10,192 nucleotides of DNA from an uncultured Microbacterium sp. (GTDB lineage Bacteria > Actinomycetota > Actinomycetes > Actinomycetales > Microbacteriaceae). Positions 1-6,380 of this stretch are shown here, one piece after another. Numbering within the stretch: position 1 is the stretch's first letter; every line of letters begins with the position of its first letter. A program made the position numbers and the translations under genes. The DNA is taken from the NCBI GenBank assembly GCA_947647645.1, contig CANSLE010000062.1, forward strand, positions 1-10,192, read 5' to 3'. The notes below the pieces were generated by a model, which had not been told where the DNA came from, made no database searches, and saw only the letters and a program-made list of their open reading frames with translations.

Positions 1-1
1 C

Positions 2-112
2 GACGTGCGAACGCGTCTCGCCCACGGCGGAGAGCTCGCGGCATCCGCGGTCGACGACCTGTCCCGCGCCCTCGACGACGCGCTCGCGGCCTTGCGGCGC
101 TCGCTGCGCTGA
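2..112 (+). CDS. C-terminal end of an unrecognised protein (partial)
   Basis: Only the last 36 codons and a TGA stop at 110-112 are visible; the gene begins left of the window. The frame is supported by strongly G/C third codon positions, while the other two frames give Arg/Pro-rich shadow translations. The visible tail is Ala/Leu/Asp/Arg-rich, with a likely amphipathic helix (VDDLSRALDDALAALRRSLR). No catalytic motif or domain can be recognised from so short a tail, so no function is proposed. It converges with the universal stress protein gene, with 49 bases between the stops. Confidence 0.6.
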   Translation, partial: DVRTRLAHGGELAASAVDDLSRALDDALAALRRSLR

Positions 113-161
113 CCGGGCGCGCGACCCGATCCGGCCCACTGCTGCCTCCGGGCGAGACCGA

Positions 162-680
162 TCAGGGTGTCGGCCAGGGGTCCTCGTCGTCACCGACGGG
201 CTCGCCCAACGGGACGACGAGGATCGGCCGGGACTGCCGGTGCGCCAGGCGCGCGGCGACGGAACCGGTGAAGAACTCGCGGATCGACTCCCCGAACCCG
301 CGACGCCGGGTGCCGACGACGATCAGGCGAGCCTGCGAGCGCTCGGCGAGGTGCTTGAGGGCCAGCGCTGGGTCCCCCACGAGCTGCGTGACCGTCCATT
401 CGACCCCGGAGCCCTCGAGCGCGGATGCCGCCGCGTCCTGCACCGCCGCCAGCTGCGCCTCGCCGATCGCGAGGTCGATGTCGATCGGTGCGGAGTGTAC
501 GTAGCCGTCCGGATCCTCGTAGGTGACGAAGCGGGTGACGTCCACATGCGCCACGACCAACGGCGCCTGGAACAGCGTCGCGTAGCGCGCCGCCTCCTTC
601 AGGACACGCGGCGGCTGGTCAGGGATCGCACCGACGATCACCGCATGCGGCGGGACCGGGTTCTCATCCGTATCGGTCAT
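162..680 (-). CDS. Universal stress protein (UspA) family protein
   Basis: A 172-residue single-domain UspA-fold protein. These are cytoplasmic, often nucleotide-binding proteins linked to stress, hypoxia or stationary-phase survival. The first strand is HAVIVGAIP (12-20) and a core strand LVVAHVDV lies at 41-48. The C-terminal block runs from RLIVVGTRRRG (118-128) through FFTGS (136-140) to RPILVVPLG (151-159), the usual place of the ATP-binding loop. The textbook G-2x-G-9x-G-S/T pattern is altered: the second Gly is Arg126, and the stretch before Gly139-Ser140 is about three residues longer. ATP binding is therefore uncertain. I chose the ATG at 680 over an in-frame start at 707 because GGAGGACGGGGAGAG lies just upstream of it and because the protein then begins close to the first strand. 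It is divergent from the DUF3073 gene. Its specific role is unknown. Confidence 0.88.
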   Translation of the reverse strand: MTDTDENPVPPHAVIVGAIPDQPPRVLKEAARYATLFQAPLVVAHVDVTRFVTYEDPDGYVHSAPIDIDLAIGEAQLAAVQDAAASALEGSGVEWTVTQLVGDPALALKHLAERSQARLIVVGTRRRGFGESIREFFTGSVAARLAHRQSRPILVVPLGEPVGDDEDPWPTP

Positions 681-847
681 GGCAACTCTCCCCGTCCTCC
701 CCCGCACCGCGAGGCGCCGGGGGCACCGTGTTATTCTGAATGCTACTCTTCCCGGCAGGAAGCCGGATCGTCAACCGCATCGTGAATGCGCCGGACCAAA
801 ATGCGGAGCACCGCATCGTCCGTGACTCAGAAATGAGGGGGTCTCGC
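681..847. promoter_or_regulatory. Divergent intergenic promoter region (usp / DUF3073)
   Basis: These 167 bases separate two divergent genes and must hold both promoters unless a transcript enters from outside. An AT-richer patch lies at 731-750. On the + strand TATTCT (732-737) is a possible -10 for the DUF3073 gene, which would give a leader of about 100 bases. On the - strand TAGCAT (746-741) is a possible -10 for the stress protein gene; a TTGACG hexamer lies further upstream but about 23 bases away, too far for a normal spacer. Ribosome sites are clear on both sides: GAGGGGG six bases before the + strand ATG and GGGGAGAG before the - strand ATG. A small hairpin (CCGGC 752-756 / GCCGG 762-766) and the twin palindromes at 775-816 also lie here. 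Promoter positions are guesses. Confidence 0.45.
775..816. repeat. Twin palindromes with shared CCGCAT/ATGCGG half-sites
   Basis: CCGCAT-N5-ATGCG (775-790) is followed by a perfect six-base inverted repeat ATGCGG-N4-CCGCAT (801-816). The nine-base word CCGCATCGT occurs at both 775-783 and 811-819, 36 bases apart. The region ends 31 bases before the DUF3073 start codon. On DNA it could be a paired operator for a dimeric regulator. In RNA it could fold as two hairpins, or as an alternative long-range pairing of 775-780 with 801-806. No regulator is known to me for this motif. Confidence 0.5.
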
Positions 848-1027
848 ATGGGGCGTGGCCGTCAGAAGGCGAAGCACACCAAGATCGCTCGCGAACTGAA
901 GTACGACACGTACAACCCGAACTTCTCGGCGCTCGAAAAGGAGCTCGGACACCACGAGGACGACCCGTACGTCGACAAGTGGGCCGATCAGTACGCCGAC
1001 GACGAGGACGAGCTGGAAACAGCCTGA
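848..1027 (+). CDS. DUF3073 family small protein
   Basis: A 59-residue protein with a basic N-terminus (MGRGRQKAKHTKIARELKY), a middle segment NPNFSALEKEL and a strongly acidic C-terminus (DDEDELETA). This layout is characteristic of the DUF3073 family, a small protein of actinobacteria whose function is not known. The frame is open further upstream to 740, but the ATG at 848 is preferred: GAGGGGG sits six bases before it and the family begins with MGRGR. In Mycobacterium the family member lies beside purM; here the stress-side gene cluster and an MFS gene are the neighbours and purF/purM follow within 3 kb, so the linkage is roughly kept. The split charge (basic head, acidic tail) could suit nucleic acid or ribosome contact, but that is a guess. 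Confidence 0.93.
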   Translation: MGRGRQKAKHTKIARELKYDTYNPNFSALEKELGHHEDDPYVDKWADQYADDEDELETA

Positions 1028-1124
1028 CACTCGCTCGCAGGTGGACTGCTCCTCGGGTGCGCCCGGAGACGGACGGGGATGATCGGGTGTCGAGCGCGGG
1101 ATGCCGCGGCGTTCGTCGCGCGCG

Positions 1125-2360
1125 TCACCACGCGCCGTGGCGACGCTCCCACTCGTCCTCGATCGTGCGCGGCTTCGACACGATGATGCCGGTGGGGATC
1201 GCCGCGAGGAACAGCGCGCCGAAGACGATCAGCACCGGCTGCCAGCTGCCGGTCGCCTCGTGCACCAGGGCGAACATCAGGGGGAACAGCGCCGCGATCG
1301 CGTACCCGACGCTCTGCGCGAAGCCGCTGAGGGCCACGGCGCCCTCGTGCGTGCGCGCGCGCAGCTGGATGAGGACGAGGACGGCCGGGAACAGTGCCTG
1401 GGGAGTGCCGAGCAGCACGACCCACAGGATGGTGCCCGCCGCGTGAGCCAGCACCATGCCGGCGACGCCGGTCAGCCCCGCCACGAGCGCGACGGCGTAG
1501 ACCACGCCCACGCGACGCCAGCGCGTGATGACGATCGGCACGAGGATCGACCACGGCAGCCCCATCGCGCCGAACAACGACAGGAGGGCGCCCGCCTCGG
1601 CATGGGAGACGCCCGCGATGTCGACGAGCACGATCGGCAGCCACGCGAAGCAGGCGTAGACGCTGGCGGCGGAGATGCCGAAAGTCACCGCGAGCGCCCA
1701 CGCCAGCGACAGGCGCGGCAGGCGTCCGAGCACCCGGGGGGCGGGCGCCTCGATCTCGACCTCCGCACGGTCGGCCGCGACCCGCGCGCGCATCACGATC
1801 GATACCCACGGCACCACCGCGAGCAGGGCGAACACGGCCCACATCCCGAGCGAGAAGCGCCAGCCCGCGGCATCCGCGACGGGCACGGCGACCAGCGGAG
1901 GCACGAACGCGGCGACCGCGAGCAGACCGGAGTAGATCGCCGTCATCGTGCCGACGCGGTCCGGGAAGTAGGCCTTGATCAGCGGCGGGAGCACCACGTT
2001 GCCGACCCCGACCGCGGCGAACAGCACCGCGGTCGCGACGAGCAGCGTCACCGCGTCCCCCGCGACCGCCCGCCAGAGGAGCGCGGCGGTGACGATGACC
2101 ATGGATGCCGCGGCCAGCCGCTGCAGTCCGAATCGCCGTTCGAGGGCGGGGGTGACGATGCCGAACACGGCGAAGCACACCGGCGGCGCGGTGCCGATCA
2201 GACCCACCACCCCGGTCGGCACGGCGAAGTCGTGCTGGATCTCGGCGATGATCGGCGAGAGCGCCGCGACCGCGGACCGCAGCGAGAAGGCGACGAGCAC
2301 CACCCCGACGAGCGCGAGGAGCCGTCCCCGCCAGAGGGGACGTGGGCGGGGATCGGTCAC
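1125..2360 (-). CDS. MFS transporter, CynX/NimT-like
   Basis: A 411-residue polytopic membrane protein of the usual size for a 12-helix major facilitator. The opening segment FSLRSAVAALSPII and the stretch VVLPPLIKAYFPDRVGTMTA, after the fourth helix region, resemble the CynX/NimT branch (cyanate transporter CynX, nitroimidazole-resistance NimT and many uncharacterised actinobacterial relatives). A hydrophilic loop rich in Arg and Glu (MRARVAADRAEVEIEAPAPR) splits the two six-helix halves, as expected. The substrate cannot be read from sequence, and I see no cyanase gene nearby, so cyanate should not be assumed. The start is GTG at 2360. It has a moderate GGTGG just upstream, but TAGGGT lies exactly six bases before the GTG, so a leaderless mRNA is an alternative. 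It follows purF by 79 bases on the same strand and converges with the DUF3073 gene. Confidence 0.87.
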   Translation of the reverse strand: MTDPRPRPLWRGRLLALVGVVLVAFSLRSAVAALSPIIAEIQHDFAVPTGVVGLIGTAPPVCFAVFGIVTPALERRFGLQRLAAASMVIVTAALLWRAVAGDAVTLLVATAVLFAAVGVGNVVLPPLIKAYFPDRVGTMTAIYSGLLAVAAFVPPLVAVPVADAAGWRFSLGMWAVFALLAVVPWVSIVMRARVAADRAEVEIEAPAPRVLGRLPRLSLAWALAVTFGISAASVYACFAWLPIVLVDIAGVSHAEAGALLSLFGAMGLPWSILVPIVITRWRRVGVVYAVALVAGLTGVAGMVLAHAAGTILWVVLLGTPQALFPAVLVLIQLRARTHEGAVALSGFAQSVGYAIAALFPLMFALVHEATGSWQPVLIVFGALFLAAIPTGIIVSKPRTIEDEWERRHGAW

Positions 2361-2372
2361 CGATCCACCCTA
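2361..2372 (-). promoter_or_regulatory. Candidate leaderless -10 element for the MFS gene
   Basis: On the - strand TAGGGT (2372-2367) is followed by six bases and then the GTG start at 2360. TAnnnT at this distance from RTG is the arrangement reported for leaderless actinobacterial transcripts. No good -35 (TTGACA-like) is visible. GGTGG overlaps the same bases and could instead act as a ribosome site. Confidence 0.4.
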
Positions 2373-2439
2373 AGCGGGGCGAGGGGCGTGTGGACTCGCT
2401 CCGCTCGTGCAACCACCGCGGAGGACGATGGCCGGAGGC

Positions 2440-3921
2440 TCAGCTCTCCTGCGTGCCCTCGACCCACGCGAGGTACTCGTCCGACACCGTGCCCGTGACG
2501 TATCGCCCGTCGAAGCAGCTCATGTCGAGGTCGTCGACGTCGGGTGCGCCCTCGAGGATCGCCGCCTTCAGGTCGTCGATCTCCTGGTAGACCATGTAGT
2601 CCGCACCCAGCTCCGCCGCGATCTCCGGGATCGTCCGCCCATGGGCCACCAGTTCGTGCCGTGACGGCATGTTGATGCCGTAGACGTGGGGGTAGCGCAC
2701 GGGCGGGGCGGCCGAGGCGAACGTCACGCTCTTCGCCCCGGCATCCCGCGCCATCTGGATGATCTCCTTGGATGTCGTGCCGCGGACGATCGAGTCGTCG
2801 ATCAGCAGCACGTTCTTGCCCTTGAACTCGCTCGACATCGCGTTGAGCTTCTGACGCACGCTCTTCTTGCGCACCGCCTGACCCGGCATGATGAACGTCC
2901 GGCCGACATAGCGGTTCTTGTAGAAGCCCTCGCGGTATTCGATGCCGAGCTTGCGGGCGACCTGCATGGCCGCGGGGCGCGAGCTGTCGGGGATCGGCAT
3001 GACGACGTCGATCGCCCCCACCGGCGTGTACCTGGCGATGGTGTCGGCCAGGCGCTCCCCCATCCGCAGGCGCGCCTCGTAGACCGAGATGCCGTTCATC
3101 ACCGAGTCGGGGCGGGCGAGGTAGACGTACTCGAACGAGCACGGCACGAGCTGCGGGTTCGGCGCGCACTGCTGAGTGTGCAGGTTCCCCTCGAGGTCGA
3201 CGAACACGGCCTCGCCCGGCTCGACGTCGCGGACGACCTCGAAGCCGCCGTTCTCGAGGACCAACGACTCCGACGCGACGATCCACTCGGAGCGACCGGT
3301 GGCGGTGCCGTCGGCATCCAGCGCGGGCCGTGTGCCGAGGATGAGGGGACGGATGCCGAAGGGGTCGCGGAAGGCGAGCAATCCGTATCCGGCGATCAGC
3401 GCGATGGTCGCATAGGAGCCTTCGACCCGCTCGTGCACGCGAGTCACGGCCTGGAAGATCTGCGCCGGGTCGAGCTCGAAACCCGAGATCGACGATTGCA
3501 GCTCGTTGGCGAGCACGTTGACGAGCAGTTCCGTGTCGGAGCTCGTGTTGAGGTGGCGACGGTCCTTGCTGAACAGTTCCTTCGTCAGCTCACGGGTGTT
3601 GGTGAGGTTCCCGTTGTGCACCAGGACGATGCCGTAGGGAGCGTTGACGTAGAACGGCTGCGCCTCCTCCTCGCTCGACGCGGTGCCCTTCGTGGCATAT
3701 CGCACGTGACCGAGCCCGATGTTGCCGAGCAGAGCGCGCATGTCACGGGTGCGGAACGCCTCGCGCACCTGGCCCTTCGCCTTGAAGAGGTGGAAGACTC
3801 CGGTGGTCTCCGCCGTCGCGATGCCCGTGGAGTCCTGACCGCGGTGCTGCAGCAGCAGGAGCGAGTCGTAGATGTCCTGGTTGACCGATCCCTGTCCGAC
3901 GACGCCGACGATTCCGCACAT
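2440..3921 (-). CDS. purF: Amidophosphoribosyltransferase (PurF), E. coli type
   Basis: A 493-residue enzyme for the first committed step of purine synthesis: PRPP + glutamine to 5-phosphoribosylamine. The N-terminal class II glutaminase domain starts MCGIVG, so Cys2 becomes the nucleophile once Met is removed; there is no propeptide. Glutamine-site residues are seen in HVRYATKG (72-79), HNGNLTN (102-108) and SSDTE (127-131). The phosphoribosyltransferase half carries the PRPP loop VLLIDDSIVRGTT (371-383) and FYKNRYVGRTFIMPGQ (333-348). Two positions that ligate the 4Fe-4S cluster in the Bacillus enzyme look replaced: His412 in PHVYGIN, and Asp466 three residues before Cys469 in DMSCFDG. The C-terminal AHGRTIPEI and FDGRYVTG segments match E. 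coli PurF as I remember it. The ATG at 3921 has no strong ribosome site (only GGAT 11 bases upstream), so translation may depend on purM, 42 bases upstream. Confidence 0.97.
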   Translation of the reverse strand: MCGIVGVVGQGSVNQDIYDSLLLLQHRGQDSTGIATAETTGVFHLFKAKGQVREAFRTRDMRALLGNIGLGHVRYATKGTASSEEEAQPFYVNAPYGIVLVHNGNLTNTRELTKELFSKDRRHLNTSSDTELLVNVLANELQSSISGFELDPAQIFQAVTRVHERVEGSYATIALIAGYGLLAFRDPFGIRPLILGTRPALDADGTATGRSEWIVASESLVLENGGFEVVRDVEPGEAVFVDLEGNLHTQQCAPNPQLVPCSFEYVYLARPDSVMNGISVYEARLRMGERLADTIARYTPVGAIDVVMPIPDSSRPAAMQVARKLGIEYREGFYKNRYVGRTFIMPGQAVRKKSVRQKLNAMSSEFKGKNVLLIDDSIVRGTTSKEIIQMARDAGAKSVTFASAAPPVRYPHVYGINMPSRHELVAHGRTIPEIAAELGADYMVYQEIDDLKAAILEGAPDVDDLDMSCFDGRYVTGTVSDEYLAWVEGTQES

Positions 3922-3946
3922 GTGGTGTAGCTATCCGTTTCTGCGA

Positions 3947-3980
3947 CTAGACGGCTGATGAGCCTAGACGGCTGAGGAGT
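3947..3980. repeat. 17-base tandem duplication across the purM stop codon
   Basis: CTAGACGGCTGATGAGC (3947-3963) is followed directly by CTAGACGGCTGAGGAGT (3964-3980): 15 of 17 bases match, including the first 12. The right copy holds the last codons and TAG stop of purM (3966-3964). The left copy lies between purM and purF and is out of frame with purM because the unit is 17 bases. Confidence 0.8.
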
Positions 3981-5076
3981 ACGCGCCGACCAGGCGTACG
4001 GCGCCGCCGTCCACGCCCTTGGCACCTTGCTCGAAATGTCCGTCCGGCCGAACGCCGTCGCGGACGACGCCGACCTGCCAGGTCGCGATGCCGGCCGCCG
4101 ACAGCAGGGATGCCGCGGCATCCGCCTGATCGGCCGAGACGACGGCGACGAAGCCGACGCCGAGGTTCCAGGTGCCCTCGGTGTCCTCCAGCCGCAGCCC
4201 GCCGAGGTCGGCGAGCACACGGAACACGGGGCTGGGCGACCAGGTCGAGCGGTCGACCTCGACCCACGCGTGCGGGGGCAGCACGCGGGCGAGGTTCGCG
4301 GCGATGCCGCCGCCGGTGACGTGGCTGAGCGCGTGCACGGTACCCGGCAGCTCGGTCAGCAGGTTCAGCAGCGGCAGTGTGTACAGGCGCGTCGGCTCAA
4401 GCAGCTCCTCGCCCCAGGTGCGACCGAAGTCGGCGGCCGGTGCGCCGTAGCTGATGCCCTTGCCCGCGACGATGTGGCGGATGAGCGAGTAGCCGTTCGA
4501 GTGCGGGCCGCTGGATGCCAGGGCCAGCACCACGTCGCCGGCGCCCACGCGGTCGGCGCCGAGCACGTCATCGGCATCCACGACACCGGTCGCCGCTCCG
4601 GCGACGTCGTAGTCGTTGATGCCCAGCAGGCCCGGGTGCTCCGCGGTCTCGCCGCCGACGAGCGCCGTGCCGGTCAGCTCGCAGCCCGACGCGATGCCCC
4701 GGACGATGTCGGCGATGCGCTCGGGGAAGACCTTGCCGCACGCGATGTAGTCGGTCATGAACAGCGGCTTCGCGCCGACCACGACGATGTCGTCGACGAC
4801 CATGCCGACCAGATCGTGACCGATCGTGTCGTGTTTGTCGATGGCCTGGGCGATCGCGACCTTGGTGCCCACACCGTCGGTCGAGGTGGCCAGCAGCGGC
4901 TTCTCGTACGACTGCAGAGCGGAGGCGTCGAACAGCCCGGCGAACCCGCCGACACCGCCCAGCACCTCCGGCCCGTGGGTACGACGGACGGCCGACTTCA
5001 TCAGTTCGACGGCGAGATCTCCCGCCGCAGTGTCGACGCCGGCTTCGGAATAGGGATTCTGTGGGGCTTCTGCCAC
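3964..5076 (-). CDS. purM: Phosphoribosylformylglycinamidine cyclo-ligase (PurM, AIR synthetase)
   Basis: A 370-residue cytoplasmic enzyme that converts FGAM to AIR with ATP, the fifth step of de novo IMP synthesis. It shows the PurM/PurL-superfamily landmarks in order: YSEAGVDTAAGD (9-20), ATSTDGVGTK (63-72), GHDLVGMVVDDI (86-97, the Asp-rich metal/ATP segment), ALVGGETAEHPG (138-149), SSGPHSNGYSLIR (188-200) and HVTGGGIAANLAR (252-264). Length is typical or slightly long for the family. The start is GTG at 5076: the next residues fit the family, no good ribosome site is present, and TAGGCT lies six bases upstream. The gene is followed 42 bases later by purF in the same direction and preceded 53 bases earlier by yqhA, so a purMF transcript is likely. 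It overlaps nothing. Confidence 0.97.
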   Translation of the reverse strand: MAEAPQNPYSEAGVDTAAGDLAVELMKSAVRRTHGPEVLGGVGGFAGLFDASALQSYEKPLLATSTDGVGTKVAIAQAIDKHDTIGHDLVGMVVDDIVVVGAKPLFMTDYIACGKVFPERIADIVRGIASGCELTGTALVGGETAEHPGLLGINDYDVAGAATGVVDADDVLGADRVGAGDVVLALASSGPHSNGYSLIRHIVAGKGISYGAPAADFGRTWGEELLEPTRLYTLPLLNLLTELPGTVHALSHVTGGGIAANLARVLPPHAWVEVDRSTWSPSPVFRVLADLGGLRLEDTEGTWNLGVGFVAVVSADQADAAASLLSAAGIATWQVGVVRDGVRPDGHFEQGAKGVDGGAVRLVGAYSSAV

Positions 5077-5088
5077 GCGAACAGCCTA
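5077..5088 (-). promoter_or_regulatory. Candidate leaderless -10 element for purM
   Basis: On the - strand TAGGCT (5088-5083) is followed by six bases and then the GTG start at 5076, the same geometry as at the MFS gene. There is only a weak GGTAGG for a ribosome site, and it overlaps the hexamer. No clear -35 is visible. This would let purMF be transcribed separately from yqhA. Confidence 0.42.
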
Positions 5089-5129
5089 CCGGCAGGGCCG
5101 GGCCGCGCGGACCGCGGGGACATGCACGC

Positions 5130-5759
5130 TCACTCCGCCTGCGCCTGCTTCAGGTGTCTGTCGATGTGGACGCGCTGCAGCGAGATGCGATCGATGACCG
5201 CGAGAGCAACCGCCGAGACGATGAAGGCCAGGTGGATCATGACCTGCCAGAACACGCCTTCGCTGGTGTAGGTCGCGCCGGTGATCGACGTTCCCGGGGC
5301 TTTCGGCGCCCCGAGGTTGCCCACCTCGATGAAGGTGCGCAGCAAGTGGATCGAGGAGATGCTGATGATCGAGATGGCCAGCTTCACCTTGAGCACGTTC
5401 GCGTTGACGTGGTTCAGCCAGTCCGGCTGGTCGGGGTGGTCGGCGACGCGCAGCCGCGAGACGAAGATCTCGTAACCGCCCATGATGACCATGATGAGCA
5501 GATTGGCGATCATCACGACATCGATGAGCCCGAGAACGGCCAGCATGATCGTCGCCTCGTTGAGCGCCGCGAGGTTGCCGAAGACCTTACCCACGAGCTT
5601 CCACAGATCGACGAGGAAGACGACGACGTAGATCGCTTGCGCGATGATGAGGCCGAGGTAGAGGGGAGCCTGCAGCCACCGGCTCGCGAAGATGATCGAG
5701 CCCAGGGGCGAACGGAAGGAGGAAGAGGAGGCGGAGGAGGGGTCGGAGTGCGCGGACAC
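5130..5759 (-). CDS. yqhA: UPF0114 / YqhA (TIGR00645) family inner-membrane protein
   Basis: A 209-residue integral membrane protein. The core matches E. coli YqhA as I remember it: ASRWLQAPLYLGL (25-37), GLIDVVMIANLLIMVIMGGYE (77-97) and the signature ISSIHLLRTF (134-143). It has four hydrophobic segments, near 28-52, 69-96, 124-145 and 168-188. It is longer than E. coli YqhA (164 residues), with a Ser-rich N-terminal tail (DPSSASSSSF) and an insert at about 147-166. The molecular function of the family is not established. The start is GTG at 5759, preceded by GAAAGG with five bases between. The gene ends 53 bases before purM in the same direction; a functional link with purine synthesis is not evident, and purM may have its own promoter in the gap. 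Confidence 0.92.
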   Translation of the reverse strand: MSAHSDPSSASSSSFRSPLGSIIFASRWLQAPLYLGLIIAQAIYVVVFLVDLWKLVGKVFGNLAALNEATIMLAVLGLIDVVMIANLLIMVIMGGYEIFVSRLRVADHPDQPDWLNHVNANVLKVKLAISIISISSIHLLRTFIEVGNLGAPKAPGTSITGATYTSEGVFWQVMIHLAFIVSAVALAVIDRISLQRVHIDRHLKQAQAE

Positions 5760-5778
5760 GGCGGCCTTTCACGTCGGG

Positions 5779-5791
5779 GAGCTCGAGCCTA
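5779..5791 (-). promoter_or_regulatory. Candidate -10 element for yqhA
   Basis: On the - strand TAGGCT (5791-5786), the same hexamer as before purM, lies where transcription would begin near 5779, giving a leader of about 20 bases that contains the GAAAGG ribosome site. No TTGACA-like -35 is visible, so support is limited to hexamer identity and placement. The rest of the 135-base gap up to 5894 holds only a short hairpin. Confidence 0.3.
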
Positions 5792-5894
5792 AACGCCGCT
5801 TCCTATTACCTGGATGAGCGTGACGCGCATGAGCGACGGGCGGGCATGACGATGGCGCGCGCCACCCGCTGCGGTGGTCGACCGCCGAGGTCGG

Positions 5895-6380
5895 TCAGTC
5901 GAGCCGCGGAAGCCGGGAGATGATCTCACGCAGAGCGCGGCCGTTCGCGGTGGAGGGATGCCGCCAGGCCTGGCCCGCGACCAGGACCACACGCCCCGCG
6001 AGCGCGTACCAGCACGAGTAACGGGTCCCCTCGTCGTTGGCGACGGTGACCTCTTCGAGCTCTCCGGCTCGCGAAAGCAGGCGGACGGCGTCCTGACGGG
6101 CAGCGCGCGCGTTCGGAAAGGATGCGGTGCGCAGCGCCACGTGCAGGTCGTTCGTCGCGCGCAGCGCCCAGAACACACCCAGCGGCGCGACGGCGCGCCC
6201 GAGCGGTCCGGGCAGCAGCAGCTGCTCCGTCGACACGGGGTGCATCGCGAGCATCGTGCGGCGTACGGCGCTGCGGCCGGCGTGACGAGCGGCGTCGCTC
6301 CATGGGTCGAGCACGTCGATCGGCAGGGGCGCGAGCGGGAGGGGTCTCGAGGCCGGTTCGGGGACCAGGGGTGCGGTCAA
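5895..6380 (-). CDS. Hypothetical protein, last gene of the pstB-kinase unit
   Basis: A 161-residue protein I do not recognise. It opens with a Pro-rich stretch (residues 3-27), then a helical region with AVRRTMLAMHPVSTEQ (38-53), then LLPGPLGRAVAPLGVFWALR (55-74). The C-terminal half looks alpha/beta (EVTVAND, YSCWYALAGRVVLVAGQAW). There is no signal peptide or clear membrane helix, so it is probably cytoplasmic or membrane-associated. The start is TTG at 6380-6378, which overlaps the kinase stop in the four bases TTGA. GGAGG seven bases upstream of the TTG supports this unusual start, and no better start lies in the ordered region. The overlap implies translational coupling to the kinase, so it may be a substrate, adaptor or regulator of that kinase; this rests on position only. 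Confidence 0.82.
   Translation of the reverse strand: MTAPLVPEPASRPLPLAPLPIDVLDPWSDAARHAGRSAVRRTMLAMHPVSTEQLLLPGPLGRAVAPLGVFWALRATNDLHVALRTASFPNARAARQDAVRLLSRAGELEEVTVANDEGTRYSCWYALAGRVVLVAGQAWRHPSTANGRALREIISRLPRLD

Noticed and set aside
114..128. Hairpin CGGG-N7-CCCG between the two converging genes at the left end
   Set aside because: Four base pairs with a GC-rich loop and no T tract; not distinguishable from background.
681..707. Longer start for the universal stress protein (nine extra residues)
   Set aside because: The ATG at 680 has a strong ribosome site immediately upstream and the extra residues overlap that site.
740..847. Upstream extension of the DUF3073 reading frame
   Set aside because: It runs through the promoter and palindrome region. 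The family starts at MGRGR and a GAGGGGG ribosome site precedes that ATG.
1054..1065. Small hairpin (CGGG-TGCG-CCCG) between the DUF3073 and MFS gene ends as a terminator
   Set aside because: The stem is only four base pairs (five with a wobble), has no following T run, and is expected by chance at this GC content.
1125..2360. Naming the MFS gene cynX and assigning cyanate transport
   Set aside because: Only family-level similarity is visible, and no cyanase or carbonic anhydrase gene lies nearby.
5862..5877. Hairpin CCACC-N6-GGTGG downstream of the 161-residue protein gene as a terminator
   Set aside because: The five-pair stem has no T tract on either side. The position is suitable but the structure is too weak to claim.
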